Shown one piece after another: positions 9,495 through 20,000 of a stretch of DNA of 64,000 nucleotides. Source of the stretch: Fragilariopsis cylindrus CCMP1102. Taxonomy: Eukaryota; Bacillariophyta; Bacillariophyceae; Bacillariales; Bacillariaceae. Made by a program: the position numbers and the translations under genes. The number at the start of each line of letters is the position of its first letter. Position 1 is the stretch's first letter. Location of the stretch: NCBI GenBank assembly GCA_900095095.1, contig FMBT01000300.1, positions 372,001 to 436,000 on the forward strand, read 5' to 3'. The notes below the pieces were generated by a model that worked only from the letters and a program-made list of their open reading frames with translations, ran no database searches and had not been told where the DNA came from.

Positions 9495-9545
9495 CCTGGC
9501 GCACGAACTAAATCAAAACTAAATCCTGGCGCAGCTCGTGCGCCA
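9495..9545. promoter_or_regulatory. GC-rich palindrome upstream of the 417-aa gene
   Basis: Arms TGGCGCA and TGCGCCA are separated by GCTCG (9525-9545 including flanking CC). A half-site CCTGGCGCACGA lies at 9495. The same sequence occurs at 45192-45212 between histones H4 and H3. TTGGCGCA differs by one base from the E2F/DP consensus TTTSSCGC. The regulatory role is inferred. Confidence 0.45.
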
Positions 9546-9732
9546 ATATTTTCTCAATAAAAAAATCAATAGTATGCAAGCAATGTACGTAGGATAATAG
9601 GTAGTATGTACAGGTAGCAGTAGAGCATTGATTTTTTTACAGAAATAAATGTACGAAATCTTAATTGTGGATGAAAAAAGAAGAAAAAAAAACTCCTACT
9701 CACCAACACATAAAACGAAAATGCTACTGTAC

Positions 9733-9888
9733 AACAACTTGTTTCTTTTCGACCTGTGCCTCCCTAAGCTTAGAAGCTATTAAGGGTCAGCTACCAATTG
9801 CTGAATAAATGGCTGGTAGTTTAGAAACAAGCCATTAGAACATCCTGCCTGTCAAAGGAGAGGGATTTTGTCTGTACTAGTAGTATAA
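9733..9888. repeat. Structured tandem unit, copy 1
   Basis: This is the first of two ~90% identical units with period 166 bp. Nested inverted repeats are visible: an outer 9-bp stem CTTGTTTCT/AGAAACAAG, and inside it GACC/GGTC, AAGCTT/AAGCT and CTACCA/TGGTAG. Together they form a branched fold. No ORF of note is present. It could be a non-coding RNA or a foldback element. Confidence 0.6.
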
Positions 9889-9898
9889 TCCTGATTGT

Positions 9899-10045
9899 AA
9901 CAACTTGTTTCTTTTCGACCTGTGCCTCCCTAAGCTTACAAGCTATTAAGGGTCAGCTACCAATTGCTGAATAAATGGCTGGTAGTTTAGAAACAAGCCA
10001 TTAGAACATCCCGCCTGTCAAAGAAGAGGGATTTTGTTTGTAGTA
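9899..10045. repeat. Structured tandem unit, copy 2
   Basis: This is the second unit, in the same orientation. All stems listed for copy 1 are preserved, and the differences I see fall in loops or single-stranded segments (for example AG to AC in the AAGCTT hairpin loop). Immediately downstream (10081-10155) a ~37-bp A/G-rich unit containing ACTAACAATCAACCAAAG is repeated twice. Confidence 0.6.
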
Positions 10046-10229
10046 GTAGTGGTTATTAATAGTTGCAATCGTTGATCAAAAAAGAAGAAGGAAAACGATC
10101 TACTAACAATCAACCAAAGAAGAAGAAGGAAAACGATTTACTAACAATCAACCAAAGATAATTAATACATATTGTAGACTAGTAGCTAGTAGATATATAT
10201 AGTCGAATAATAGATTCGTTTTGGTTCTT

Positions 10230-11300
10230 CTAGATCAGTTGTAATCTTAGTAGTACAATCGTATGGATTCGACTATTTGTTTGAAGAAAGAGTTGGTCAA
10301 TTCGATGTTGTATCATCAAGGATTGCGGTTGAGGTTTAAATTTTCTGATATGATGTTTACGTTGCGGATTTTTTCTGCATGATTTTTCATGAATAGCAAT
10401 ACCATTACCATTGCATCGTAATACACCACAAAAACGACATTCAACTCTATAAGTACCATTCCTCCATTCGTTGTTCTTGGTCTTCTTCACTTGTGTCGCA
10501 GGTGCTGGTGAATTAAATGTGACGTCTTGATCAGCAGACTTTGGTGGCGCCGGCGGTGGGACTACTGCTGATTCTGTAGAACGATTCTGATTCTATGCTA
10601 CTTTAGATTCTTCTTCTTCTTCTTGATTGTTATCAACAACCACCTTTTTGACGATGGGGTATCCACTGGCAAATGGTTGTTGAGCTGTCGCGGGTATAGA
10701 ACCAAACGTAGTTGACGATTGCGCAGGTGTTGTCGAGCCGAATGGAACGGCGGATCCAAAGCTAGGATTAGGTGCTGGCGCAGGAGCTGAACCAAACCGT
10801 ATGGAAGTAGTTGCTGGTGTATGCCCTGTCGAACCAAACGTAGGACCACCAGTGCCTTTTCCAGCCTTCTTTTTAGATCTTTTTTAATAACTCCGAGGAA
10901 ACGAAGAAGAACTAGTGGCAGAAGAAGATAATAGTTCTGTATCACTCCCTTGAAGTAGATCGTAATGCACCGATTTCATGGAATCTCGTGTAATTGAATT
11001 CTTAATGTTGTAAGTACCATCGCCGTTGATTTTTCAATGATACCAAAATCAGGTAAGTTAGTATCTGTATCTATCTCGACGGCTTCCCCGATAGACCAAG
11101 AAGTGCGCATTGTCTTTACTTCCTCTTTCTCCAGCAGTAGCAGCATTAATGGGTGCAGATGATGCAGGAGTTGAGCCAAAGAAGCCTGATTCGCTGGCCG
11201 GTGGTGGAAATGTCATTAGATCTCCAATTTTAGAAGCAGTAGTAACTTGTCCCGGTACTTCTGCACCCTTGTTATTTACACTATTATTATTATGATTACT
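10230..11300 (-). pseudogene. Decayed FG-repeat / Tudor-like / zinc-finger protein
   Basis: Read on the minus strand, the segments in order are: a Pro/Ser/Ala part with FFGSTP; a short beta-rich piece (EAVEIDTDTNLPDFGIIEK, then DGTYNIKNS) resembling a Tudor/KOW-type fold, with a one-base shift in an A run between its halves; an FG-rich tract (TFGS, RFGS, SFGS, PFGS, TFGS) like nucleoporin FG repeats; a short acidic EEEEE; and a C-terminal zinc-finger-like CRFCGVLRCNGNGIAIHEKSC (C-x2-C, H, C). The FG tract and flanks share one frame but contain TAA near 10885 and TAG near 10595. Two stops and one shift mark it as a relic. Introns could hide one of them. Confidence 0.45.
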
Positions 11301-11689
11301 ATCATCATCGGCCAGATCCCAATCGGTGCGCTTATCGCGGGGAAAAATGCGTCAAGGTTAATGATTGATAATGATTGATACAGTAAAATCAAAGATAATG
11401 ATGGAACGATACTCAGTACAAAAAAATAGATCCAAATAACTACAGTATCGTTACGATTGAATCATATATGCTATATTTAGTACTACTGTGTGTGTTTATT
11501 AATGATGGATAGTTACTGTACTTGTTACTTGTTGCTTGTTGTGATGGCAAATACAGTATGATGTACAGTATGTACAGTATCGATTGGATCCGTTTGTTCG
11601 ATCGGATTTGTTATATTGTCATGTGTATTGTTGTGTTATTGTAATAAAGATCTCGTAATAAAGATCGTAATATAGATTCGTAATATGGA

Positions 11690-12105
11690 TCCGGTTCGTT
11701 CATGAAGTAGTAGAGATAAAAAATTATTGTCCAGGTTTTTTCTGAATGATTTTCTAACCTATAACAGTTTCCCTGTGGAACGCGAAACATATCTCCTAGA
11801 GGGGTCAAGCTCGCCATCTGGTCCGTCCGGATCTCCATACGCAACTTCAACTGCTTTAGACTGGCAATGGCATACAGTAAATGTTTGAGCACATGGTCCA
11901 ACTGACTCAGAATCTTTTATGCCTTTAGGAGGAAGAACCAAGTTTCCCATAATGTAGCCTACATAGTCGTCGTTGTCGTCGCTTGGAATGTTAAAGGCCT
12001 GTGCCGCTTTCCCTGTAACTTTCCCTTCTGCCTTCCTTCTTTTTTTGGAGATAGGAAGGTTGTTTCCTTCCATACTAGACGCATAAGCGACAACTCTACA
12101 AATAC
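11690..12105 (-). pseudogene. CENP-C/Mif2-like cupin domain fragment
   Basis: CENP-C is the inner-kinetochore protein whose C-terminal cupin dimerises. The minus-strand frame from ~12105 (after a possible splice acceptor TTTGTAG) gives a basic stretch (SKKRRKAEGK), then YVGYIMGNLVLPPKGIKD, CAQTFTVC and VEVAYGDPDGPDGELDP. A second frame then gives LGDMFRVPQGNCYRLENHS and WTII. The F-x-VP-x-GN-x-Y-x-x-x-N pattern is the Mif2/CENP-C cupin signature. A few residues are missing at the junction and the frame changes there. The sequence after WTII is AT-rich and not domain-like. Both the upstream CENP-C motif and the domain end are absent, so this is probably a dead fragment of a gene located elsewhere. 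Confidence 0.45.
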
Positions 12106-12335
12106 AAAGAATACAATGTTAGAAATACAAAACAACAGTGCAACAATTGTAAAACGAGTGACTGTGGTTTCAACTAATTTCAAGGATTCTTTTTTAGTTG
12201 GGGGTGGGGGATATATGTAGGGTTCCCCCTTTATTTTCAAACCCCCTTTTCAAGATTCGATGATAAAAAGGATAATGATATTGGTATTGATTATATGATT
12301 AGTGATTATTACCCCTGGATTAGATATTAAAAGCA

Positions 12336-12632
12336 TTATTTATAATCCTCCCGGCAAGTTACTCCGACAGAAGGCAATGTTGTTATAACAACACTTAAAA
12401 CTAAAATTAGTAATAATACGGAATTATGCGCCCATAAAACTTTGTTTTTCATAGTCGTAGACACTTTGTTCGACGTAAGAGGTTTAAGAAGCGGTCCACA
12501 GTCAGGATCTTCGTGATCATGCATCATATTCTTGGAGGACTTCTTATTAGCGTTATGGACAGCATTACTATCTGATTGTTCTTCTTCAATAGACTCAGCA
12601 AGATTACAGTTACCAGCAACAGTATGATACAA
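12336..12632 (-). CDS. Possible small single-pass membrane protein
   Basis: This is a 98-codon frame with an acidic N-terminal half (ESIEEEQSDSN) and one strong hydrophobic helix (SVLLLILVLSVVITTLPSVG) followed by a short tail. No homology was recognised. A matching arrangement (acidic part, then hydrophobic helix) occurs in the divergent frame at 12753-13040, so the two may be exons or relics of small membrane proteins. Low confidence. Confidence 0.25.
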   Translation of the reverse strand: MYHTVAGNCNLAESIEEEQSDSNAVHNANKKSSKNMMHDHEDPDCGPLLKPLTSNKVSTTMKNKVLWAHNSVLLLILVLSVVITTLPSVGVTCREDYK

Positions 12633-12752
12633 TAGAACTTGCTTAAGTACGTCAGCATCTAGTACTGTGATATCATCTGGATTAATGAGTCCTTCAGTCC
12701 AAACTATAAAATAGAAATTGAGTTACTTGTCCCGGATGAGATAGAGAATAAG

Positions 12753-13040
12753 GTGGTGATTGGTGGTAATATCCAAGCTAGCATGAACGCTATTGTTGAA
12801 GAAGAAGAAATATGGAAAGATCTCCAAGTTCTATTGGTGGACAAAGACAAACAACGTTTCAGACGATGGAGCCCGCGACGGACGAATTATAGCTTACTAT
12901 TAGCATCATTGCTGTCATTATTGCTGATCATATTCTATGCAACGAAATTGTGTGGAAACCAACTGATTACTGTGCATTTACTTTATATTTTAGCAGTATC
13001 CCACACGTGCAGTATCTACATGATGACGCATCTTCGCTGA
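12753..13040 (+). CDS. Possible small membrane protein
   Basis: This 95-codon frame has an acidic start (VEEEEIWKDLQVLLVDKDK), a basic segment and two hydrophobic stretches (SLLLASLLSLLLIIFYA and ITVHLLYILAVS). No family was recognised, and the first codon may be non-ATG. It could be an exon of a larger gene or chance. Confidence 0.2.
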   Translation: MVIGGNIQASMNAIVEEEEIWKDLQVLLVDKDKQRFRRWSPRRTNYSLLLASLLSLLLIIFYATKLCGNQLITVHLLYILAVSHTCSIYMMTHLR

Positions 13041-13250
13041 TTTTGGATGATCTATACTACATCAGAGGTTCTTTGTTTCCATTTAAGATTATAGTTGCAG
13101 TTGCAGTTGCAGTTGCAGTTATCGTCGCACCATCTACCGCCAGTATTATATCACGATGGCCGTAACAAAAGGGAAGCATACATGACATGGAATAAACACT
13201 ATTCTCAAAGTTATTTGGTTGTAAACAAATATGAATACGGATGACATAAA

Positions 13251-15206
13251 TTATTTGATATTTACACATTCAGCACAGGTACCCCTCTTATTATAAGCAT
13301 TTTTCCATTGCCTGTTCGAATATTCTTTTCTTTTTTTATTCATATCACAAATAGTACATTTTCTCTTCTCATAATATTCCCACCCTTCCCTTTTTGGTAA
13401 TAATGTATTCCATGATGGATTACCACCTTCACAATTCATATTGTGTGGAATCAAACGATACACCATTTTTGTTGAGGAGAAAGTTTCCTTTGATCCAATA
13501 CCATGTAATCGTGCACATACATCTAGATTATTCATTGATTTTGGTAATATAATGGTAGAATTAGAATCATATATCATTCCACCACAAATACAAATCCAAT
13601 GAGACATTCCACCCATATTAGTTAATATTTGGAGTATGATAGCCCAGTCATCGTTCATTTCCATAACTTGACTACCATTAATTCCACCTGGTGTAACAAT
13701 CCTTCTCAATTTTAATTGTGGTACATACTGACGGGCTTTGGAAGCAATTAAATCCCATAACCCTGCTGTCTGTTGATGTAATGTAGCATGGTTCTGTTGG
13801 AAAAATTGCATAGCGGATTCGTCAAATCCGAGTGCCAACAATCCACTAACAACGGACAAAAATACACAATTTTCCGTTACAATACCTAGGTGTGTGAATT
13901 TGTTGATTCTGGTTGGATCTACCACAGGAGCATTACTGATTACGGCACTAGACTTCTTATCACCACCAGTAATTCTGATCCATGTATTTTTAGATGCATG
14001 TAATACACTGATGTCAAAGTTATCCAAATTTATTAGGTCTTGTTTCTTGACAGTAAAAGTGAACAAAATACCAGAAATTTCAGCCCTTCCTTCGTAATAT
14101 CCGCCTGTGTTTGCTTCATCTGGAAGCATATTATCTTGAATACGATACCTAAATCTACTCATGAGTACATAGTTTTTTTTTCTTGGAACATATAATGGAA
14201 ATACACTATTGTCACCACCAAATCCTTTGCCCTCATTGATTCTCTTTTTCATTTTCCTATATGCGGTCTTGGATGCTACACAATTGATTAAATTTAAATA
14301 CTCGATGCCTTTGATGTCTTTATAATGGGGATCCCACCATTCTAAACCTTGCTGTTGTATGTTTTCCGGATTACATCTTGATTCATTTATGGACGCCTCA
14401 AAAGTTCCTGCAGGTGTACTACTACTACTACGAGTGGATCGGAATACACCAGCATTAGCAACAACCTCATCAACGCTATCATTTTTGTGACCGACCATAT
14501 CTAATCCTTCATTGTTGTTATCATTGTTATCAATGTTATCAATGTTATCGTTGTTATCATTGTTATCATTATTATTATCATTATTATCATTATTATCATC
14601 ATCATTATCATTATTATCATCATTATTATCATCATCATTATTATCAAACGACATGGATAATGAAAGTTGACTCGTCCCAGCCACCGGTTGTGCATCAACT
14701 GCACATTCTATTTCATCACCATCATCTTCGTCTTTATCTTCATCTTCATCTTCATCTTCATCTTGCTCATTTTCTTCGTCGTCACCATTATTTTTTGCAA
14801 CACCATTTTTTTGGATGGTATAATCGGGATCGTTGTTATCGATATCGATCGCCCTAGTATACATCATTTCATTACTATTATTCATTCTATCGCTGGGGAC
14901 GCCTCCGCCGATAGTCTTGATTACAGCAGCAGCAGCAGCAGCATATCCTTTCAGTAACAAAGAATTGTATAAAGATAGATATGGGTGTTCTTCATCTTCT
15001 TCTTCGTTGCTTGTTGCCACTGCAATAGCCTCATCAACTACATTATTGTTGTCCATTATTGATTCCCTAGCTTTTTTCTGAATTCGTATTCCTTCATTTT
15101 CTACATTATCCAGCGATCGTTTACTAATAGTATCTGCAGTTATAGGAGAAACTACGGGTACTTCAACAGCACTATTAGTAGCAGGACTACAATTACATGG
15201 TCCCAT
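13251..15206 (-). CDS. 651-aa protein: acidic/Asn-rich N-half, papain-fold-protease-like region, C-terminal zinc ribbon
   Basis: This is a single-exon frame. Residues ~90-290 are acidic with long Asp/Glu and Asn/Asp repeats, built on (GAT/AAT)n DNA. The C-terminal half is conserved-looking. ENCVFLSVVSGL (Cys447) resembles the nucleophile helix of OTU/C39-type peptidases, and MSHWICICGGMIYDSNS supplies a His (536) and Asp (547) in the expected order and spacing, so a papain-fold hydrolase is plausible. The last 40 residues form a four-Cys module (C617-x2-C620 ... C644-x2-C647) with EYSNRQWKN between. This is like the Stc1-type zinc ribbon (C-x2-C, FS-x-x-QW, C-x2-C) that in fission yeast links RNAi to chromatin. 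Function unknown; both domain calls are pattern-based. Confidence 0.6.
   Translation of the reverse strand: MGPCNCSPATNSAVEVPVVSPITADTISKRSLDNVENEGIRIQKKARESIMDNNNVVDEAIAVATSNEEEDEEHPYLSLYNSLLLKGYAAAAAAVIKTIGGGVPSDRMNNSNEMMYTRAIDIDNNDPDYTIQKNGVAKNNGDDEENEQDEDEDEDEDKDEDDGDEIECAVDAQPVAGTSQLSLSMSFDNNDDDNNDDNNDNDDDNNDNNDNNNDNNDNNDNIDNIDNNDNNNEGLDMVGHKNDSVDEVVANAGVFRSTRSSSSTPAGTFEASINESRCNPENIQQQGLEWWDPHYKDIKGIEYLNLINCVASKTAYRKMKKRINEGKGFGGDNSVFPLYVPRKKNYVLMSRFRYRIQDNMLPDEANTGGYYEGRAEISGILFTFTVKKQDLINLDNFDISVLHASKNTWIRITGGDKKSSAVISNAPVVDPTRINKFTHLGIVTENCVFLSVVSGLLALGFDESAMQFFQQNHATLHQQTAGLWDLIASKARQYVPQLKLRRIVTPGGINGSQVMEMNDDWAIILQILTNMGGMSHWICICGGMIYDSNSTIILPKSMNNLDVCARLHGIGSKETFSSTKMVYRLIPHNMNCEGGNPSWNTLLPKREGWEYYEKRKCTICDMNKKRKEYSNRQWKNAYNKRGTCAECVNIK
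14505..14645. repeat. (ATC/ATT)n trinucleotide repeats inside the 651-aa gene
   Basis: Long interrupted GAT/AAT-type repeats encode the Asn/Asp tract. A further (ATCTTC)n run lies at about 14726-14765 and encodes Glu/Asp. Confidence 0.7.
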
Positions 15207-15500
15207 TGTCAGGAAAATTTGAATGAAATGTAAACAATCTCAGTGAGATTTATATCTTATGCAAAAGTTTCCTATCAATAATTCGATGAAATTGTAGCTG
15301 GTAGAGTAATATATGTGTTATAATATTGTATTGTATAATTGATTCGTTGTCAATTTATATTCTAATTTCTATTTGAAAGTGAAGAAAAAGAATTTATGTT
15401 ACTACAGTTATTACAGTTATGACATTTTTTTTTTCTTTTTCTTTTTCCGATATATTAAAACTAGATTTCAGTATAATGATCACCTGAAACTCACTGTTTA

Positions 15501-15690
15501 TGTGGTCGTCTCCATCCTTCTTCTCCGTCTCCGTTACGTTGGAGTAGTATCAATAGCCACGATACGATACGATACAAGTAGCGTGGTCGTCTCCATCCTT
15601 CTTCTCTGTCTCCGTTACATTGGAGTAATATCAATAGCCACGATACGATACGATACGATACAATACGATACAAGTAGTGTGATCGATTTT
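15501..15690. repeat. Tandem ~80-95-bp repeat with GATAC runs
   Basis: Two near-identical units begin GTGGTCGTCTCCATCCTTCT (about 15501 and 15583). Each ends in repeated ACGAT/GATAC pentamers and ACAAGTAG. A degenerate third start follows at about 15680. No gene was recognised between 15207 and 16475 apart from a TATA-like TATATAAG near 16255. Confidence 0.65.
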
Positions 15691-16475
15691 CTGTTGGAGT
15701 AGTAATGTATAGACACGATCCATGGTGGAGTACATATCAAATGCAATTTTTTGATTGATTAGTTCACGATAAGAGTGAATACCACAAAAGCAGACAAAAT
15801 TGTGCCTTCAACCGAGGTATCGTTTGAAAATTAAACCTTAAAATATTAAGTTCTACTCACAAAAAAAGAAGGTTAAAGTCACAAGTTTCCCTCATCCTCC
15901 TTTTCAAATTTCTTCGTTCGGGGGATGCTCCTGAGCAAGTAGTCCAGTACTGATCTCTATCTCATATCACTATTCTGAGTGTCTGATCAAATCATTATTG
16001 TAAGAAGTTTACAAGGCATACTCTCTCTCTCTCTAGTCTTTAGAAACTTATATTATAATAATATTATTATTTTCAATCTACTATTTTTAATGATCTGTCC
16101 GTCTATACCACTATTTTTGCTCTCGTGCTTTTGTGCGTGTAGCAAAGCATACTGGTAGGAAACCTGCTAGAAGGAACGGTATAGCAATAGATGGAATTCC
16201 AGACATGGATAAGATGACACGTCGCACCTCCCTAGAATGAGTGGATGTGAGAGCCTATATAAGATATGGGTGCCACCCACTTGGATTGGAGGCATATCCT
16301 AACCATTGAATGGTTTGGGACCAAAGATGTGCAGTTAGTCTAGCTATCATAACTTTAAGAATTACGATTTACCAACTACTACGCTTTGTACTTTGTATAT
16401 CTTTAGCAGGTTAATTTACCCAAATCGGGCATTGAACGTACGTCCTGTTTTGATTGACACCTAGTCAATTGAAAC

Positions 16476-16775
16476 ATGGCCTCCGCGCCAACTGACCCTG
16501 GAGGAGGGCTAGGTACACCAGTATCACAGGCTGTGTCCGCTGCGAATCGATTCTTAAGACGGATCACCGCAGTGTCGACACCACCCATGAGCTCAGCTGA
16601 ACACCAACATGTCTCTCCATCGTTAGAAAGCACCTCTCTGCGACCTGCTCACACCTCTGAGCCCCAACAACAACCACAACAACCTTTAGCGATCACTCTT
16701 GTGTCGCCGACTGCCACTTCACGAAGATCCACGGATCCAGATGGAAGCACCGGTGATGAAGCAATTGCTGCTAGT
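16476..16775 (+). CDS. Host ORF interrupted by the Copia insertion
   Basis: From ATG 16476 (ttgaaacATGG) 100 codons stay open up to the target duplication: Ala/Ser/Pro/Thr-rich sequence with a Gln/Pro stretch (EPQQQPQQP) and no recognised domain. Beyond the element, at 23313, the same phase stays open for a further ~100 codons in DNA that also encodes the minus-strand coiled-coil gene. Either this frame was a real gene split by the insertion, or it is an open antisense/leader frame. A TATA-like box ~220 bp upstream slightly favours a gene. Confidence 0.35.
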
Positions 16776-17079
16776 ATTAGAAGTAAATACGAATACATAT
16801 AGTAGTTGTTAACTGTCTATTAGTTATTAGAGTTACAATGATGTTAGAGATTAAAGTGAGCACAGTATGTTGTTACATCCTGTGATCCAATCTCATGTGT
16901 TGGTGTTTCTTCTTGTACAAAGCTATCTTCATCTATTATTGGGCGATGGTGTGGCAGTTGAATCAGTTGATTCCAGTCAGTTGAACTGTAGTTTAACTGT
17001 ACTCTATCGCTCACCTCTGTTGAGTCACAGTTGGGTAGTTAGTCGAACTAGTCAACCTTAACGTGCTAATTATCTAACA
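16776..17079 (-). repeat. 3' LTR of the Copia element
   Basis: This is a 304-bp terminal repeat, reading TGTTAGAT... in element orientation. It is almost identical to the LTR at 23004-23307 (one difference seen). The outer flank is the target duplication CTAGT (16771-16775). Confidence 0.9.
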
Positions 17080-20000
17080 CACCCTTGGATAGTCTTTGGA
17101 CTTTTATTTTTTATATATAGATATATTGGTCGAACAGTACTGTGGTGTTTCCCAGAGTGATGTTTTGTTGGATAATCAGCTAGGTTCTCAATACCTGGTC
17201 CCCACACATAATCAAATTGTTTCTGTTCAAATCTGTCTTTTAACCAGTAAAATCTCATGTCAATAGCTTTTGACCTTTTTTGTTTGATAGTGCCAGTAAT
17301 AATACCACGTGCTGTTGTGTTATCTGTTTTGATTGGTGTAGGTGGTTGTGGATGTCCCATTTCAATGAGGCAATTACGTTCTGATACAGCTTCTGTGGCG
17401 TTCAGGTAGATACCTGCAACTTCTGCCTCTGCTGCTGATGCCATAACATTTTTTATGATTTTGGCTAGGACAAGAATAGGTCCATTAAATAATGTGCCAT
17501 CCTTGCTACCGAGGTAATGATAACCACCAGCTCTACTCCTTGCTTCAGGGCGCACTAGGTATGCTGCATCTGAATCTATTCTGAGTATCATGTCACTGGC
17601 TCTGTAGATAATTTGACCATTTGGATTGCAAGCAGCATAATTTAGGAAGTATCTTGTCGCTGCTAGTGTTGCTTCTGTACCATTTGCTGTTGATGATGCA
17701 ATATCATTAATTGCATGTAGCATAGTGTCATCTATAGCTCTGGCATAGAATAGGAATTTTCCTGTGACACGTTGGATGAATTTGATTTGTTCTTCATTCA
17801 ATTTATTGGTTAAGTCTTCTTTTACATATTGAACCTTGGCACCATAATCAGGGCGTTCTATTTTGGAAGGTCCTGAATGTTGTTGTTTTGGTATAATGTG
17901 GTTGAATTCTTTCAATGCTTGTTCTACGTATCCATCCATGGAGCAAAGTACTTCTCGGTCTATGTAATTCCATTTAAGGTGAATGCCAATATACTGTTCT
18001 GCTTTCCAGTCAACTTTTAGTGGGTATTTTTCGCGTAGTGCAGTAACTAGGTGTTCAACATCTGCTTTGTCAGTATATTTTATGCCAAAATCATCCACTA
18101 CTAGTGTGAATGTGATGTCGCGTTCCTTGTGATGGAAAAGGCCATCAGTACGATTTGCTTTTACATAACCATACTTCTTCAAATGATCCACCAGATCATC
18201 GTGTGCAATTTTCCCTGATTGTTTTAAACCATACCAAGCCTTTTTGATCTTTGCATAGACGAATCCATCCACTACTAGTTTATCCAGTGAATAATGTTTG
18301 ATTATATTGGGTGGGATCATGTCGTATTTGAATCTGACATATTCTGCATCTGGTAGTAATGAGCACAGGTACATGTTTGATATATCGGCTGTACAGTACT
18401 TTGCGCCTGGGGTGGAAATAACAGAGTTCCAATGCATTTTGATTGTTTCCATCGATGCAGTATGTGTGGTTACATTGCCTTCATAGTCTATTCTGTCTCC
18501 TCCTGCAGTGATCCTAGTACGGTAGGGTTCAGACTTTTCTGGTCTTACAGCAACTACATATCTTGGATATGTTACTTGTTTGTTGCGAGGTACGTCTCCT
18601 CTGTGGATCCAATCTAGAACATCAACACCATCAGTCTCGCCATATCCTTGAAACAGGGGTGCAAATTCATTTTCACCTGATTGGAGCCAACGTTGTTTTA
18701 TGATAGGGTCCTTGTGATTGATTAGGTCGCGATATTTTGCCATCTTATTGAGGTCGTCGTCCCAGATGGCTCCTGAAGCTCCAAAAGCAAAATTTGGTTG
18801 AAGGTGTTCTACTGCCTTGCTGTATCCATTGCTATACCTGTTTGGTTTTTGTTGCACTGTAGGATAACGGTTATATCGGTTCAGACGTTGTACTCTCTTA
18901 GTACGTTGGCTTTTGGACGTTGGCATGTTAAATACGGACGTGTTTGGTAGTTGATGTGGGATTGGTTGCATTAGCATAGCCTTCTTCTCGTGTCGACTGT
19001 ACTGTTGTGTACGTTTTCGATACTGTTGTACTTCCGCATATGTCATTTCTTCTGAGTCTCCATCTTGGTACAATACCTTGTAGTACTGTTCAATTGGATC
19101 ATATTTTGTAATTTCTCCTTCGTGATAACCGCTGCTGAATTTGCGTCGGATAATGGTACCATTAACATACACTCTATCTGTCTCCTTGGAGGATCTTATC
19201 CGTGTTACTCGTTGGGTGGGGACTATTGTTTCCACCCTTGGAGGTGGCACAGGGCTCGTCGTTGCAGTGGTTGCAGTATCATCCTTCTGTAGGCAGAGAA
19301 TTTTCTGGATTGCTGTGATAGCTGTATGTAGGTCCGTACCTTGGTTCATGAAAGGGAAATCACTTGGTGGTTGGGATAGTACTTGATGTAGGTCCTGCAA
19401 TACCAAGGTTAGGCGGTCTATGGGCGTGATTTTGGGTAGCGTACAATGGGACGGAAAGAACTCAACAGTATTTGATATACGGTTTTGTTTGGTATCTCGC
19501 ATGTAGCAGGTGTAGTTCCTGTAATGATGAGGTGCTCTTTCAATATAGTAACCATGGCTTCCATGATTCGACCAGCTACCACGTTCTCCTCGGCGGTCAT
19601 GTACTATGACCTTACAGCCAGTTGGTGCAATAGGTGTACGATTGTAGTCAAACTCTCCGTGTACTTGGGTGTATGCTGATATCAAGGGGTTTGTTCTCAA
19701 AGGTCGCATTAGGTTGAGGGCAAGGATAGTTTGTGGGATGAATAGATCCCAACAGTTTTTAGGGAAAGTGGGGTCAGCTCCTTCACGAAAAGAGATGAGC
19801 TTGGACTTGAAAGTCTGGATTGCTCTTTCTGCATGGTTTAGTCTGTGGTCTCCCGGGGATACGATCTGGTACTCTAAGTGTTCTTCTTCGATTGCTTTGA
19901 TAAGCTCAGTCGAGATTTCATTGTCTAACCTTAGTACTTGTGCAGTAAATCCTCTTAGTTTGAGTTCATCATAGCATACCTTAAAGGCTCGTACCAATTC

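Noticed and set aside
9733-10045. Reading the tandem structured units as CRISPR or tRNA genes
   Set aside because: Only two long units without spacers; no cloverleaf, anticodon arm or T-loop consensus.
10598-10945. 115-codon minus-strand frame rich in Leu/Arg
   Set aside because: It is the wrong frame of the FG-repeat segment, which reads as clear FGS repeats one base over.
14501-15081. Several frames antisense or out of frame in the Asn/Asp-rich region
   Set aside because: Triplet repeats keep all frames open; only the 651-aa frame continues into conserved-looking sequence.
16867-17061. 64-codon plus-strand frame, repeated identically at 23095-23289
   Set aside because: Both lie inside the LTRs and antisense to the element; identity simply reflects the LTR repeat.
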